Below are positions 5,787-5,883 of a stretch of DNA of 5,883 nt, in pieces. The notes under the pieces are model-generated. The model had not been told where the DNA came from and searched no databases. It saw only the letters and a program-made list of their open reading frames with translations. Origin of the DNA: an uncultured Bacteroidales bacterium (lineage in GTDB: Bacteria; Bacteroidota; Bacteroidia; Bacteroidales; UBA932); contig ONFK01000112.1 in assembly GCA_900317065.1 (NCBI GenBank), positions 1,980 through 7,862 of the forward strand, given 5' to 3'. The position numbers and the translations under genes are program-made. The number at the start of each line of letters is the position of its first letter. Position 1 is the stretch's first letter.

Positions 5787-5822
5787 CCGTCTAAAAATTA
5801 TTTATTTCCTTAAGGCAGATTT

Positions 5823-5883
5823 ATGTCAAAAAAGACCCAACCGAAGCGAATTAATTTCGCAAGCTCCAAAATACTGGAATACC
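5823..5883 (+). CDS. rpoB: RNA polymerase beta subunit, N-terminal 20 codons (3' end outside window)
   Basis: An ATG at 5823 opens a frame running off the window after 20 codons and one base. The peptide contains RINFASSKILEY, close to the RVNFAS-K--LEYP start of Bacteroides RpoB. Gene order (rplL then rpoB) supports the call. RpoB forms one half of the polymerase active-site cleft and carries the rifampicin site, which lies far outside this window. The 105-nt gap from rplL holds the hairpin, then an A/T-rich stretch without a Shine-Dalgarno. The start is chosen because it is the only ATG in this frame near the homologous segment. Confidence 0.88.
   Translation, partial: MSKKTQPKRINFASSKILEY

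Overview
The window is a core, housekeeping locus of a bacterium in the phylum Bacteroidota, most likely an uncultured member of the Bacteroidales. Three things point there: a promoter with the phylum's own consensus (TTTG, 19 bp, TATCTTTG) instead of a sigma70-type one; start codons preceded by A/T-rich sequence with no Shine-Dalgarno motif; and Bacteroidales-like proteins (DXS C-terminus, 62-residue SecE, RpoB N-terminus). The genus cannot be fixed from this sequence. Every gene reads on the + strand, and all eight visible stop codons are TAA.

Layout: (1) 1-978, the 3' part of dxs (isoprenoid precursor synthesis), cut by the window edge. (2) 960-1399, a promoter followed by four tRNA genes, Thr(TGT), Tyr(GTA), Gly(TCC) and Thr(GGT). 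(3) 1432-2628, tuf (EF-Tu), then a hairpin with a T-tract that directly abuts tRNA-Trp(CCA). (4) 2835-5717, secE, nusG, rplK, rplA, rplJ and rplL, packed 9-33 nt apart. (5) 5748-5786, a strong terminator-like hairpin, then the first 20 codons of rpoB.

The tRNA order and anticodons match the E. coli thrU-tyrU-glyT-thrT-tufB operon, and secE-nusG-rplKAJL-rpoB is the conserved beta operon arrangement, so the locus joins two classic operons with tRNA-Trp between them. Functionally it is one gene-expression block: charged tRNAs and EF-Tu deliver amino acids, L11, L1, L10 and L7/L12 build the L1 stalk and the factor-binding stalk that EF-Tu uses, NusG couples RNA polymerase to ribosomes, RpoB is the polymerase beta subunit, and SecE is part of the membrane translocon.

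I found no novel defence, mobile or biosynthetic system. No stretch over 300 nt lacks a gene. The points worth a second look are small: unpaired bases in the stems of both Thr tRNAs, a terminator touching tRNA-Trp, an attenuator-like hairpin before rpoB, intergenic gaps that are all multiples of three from secE to rpoB, and the lack of room for classical L1 or L10 leader elements.
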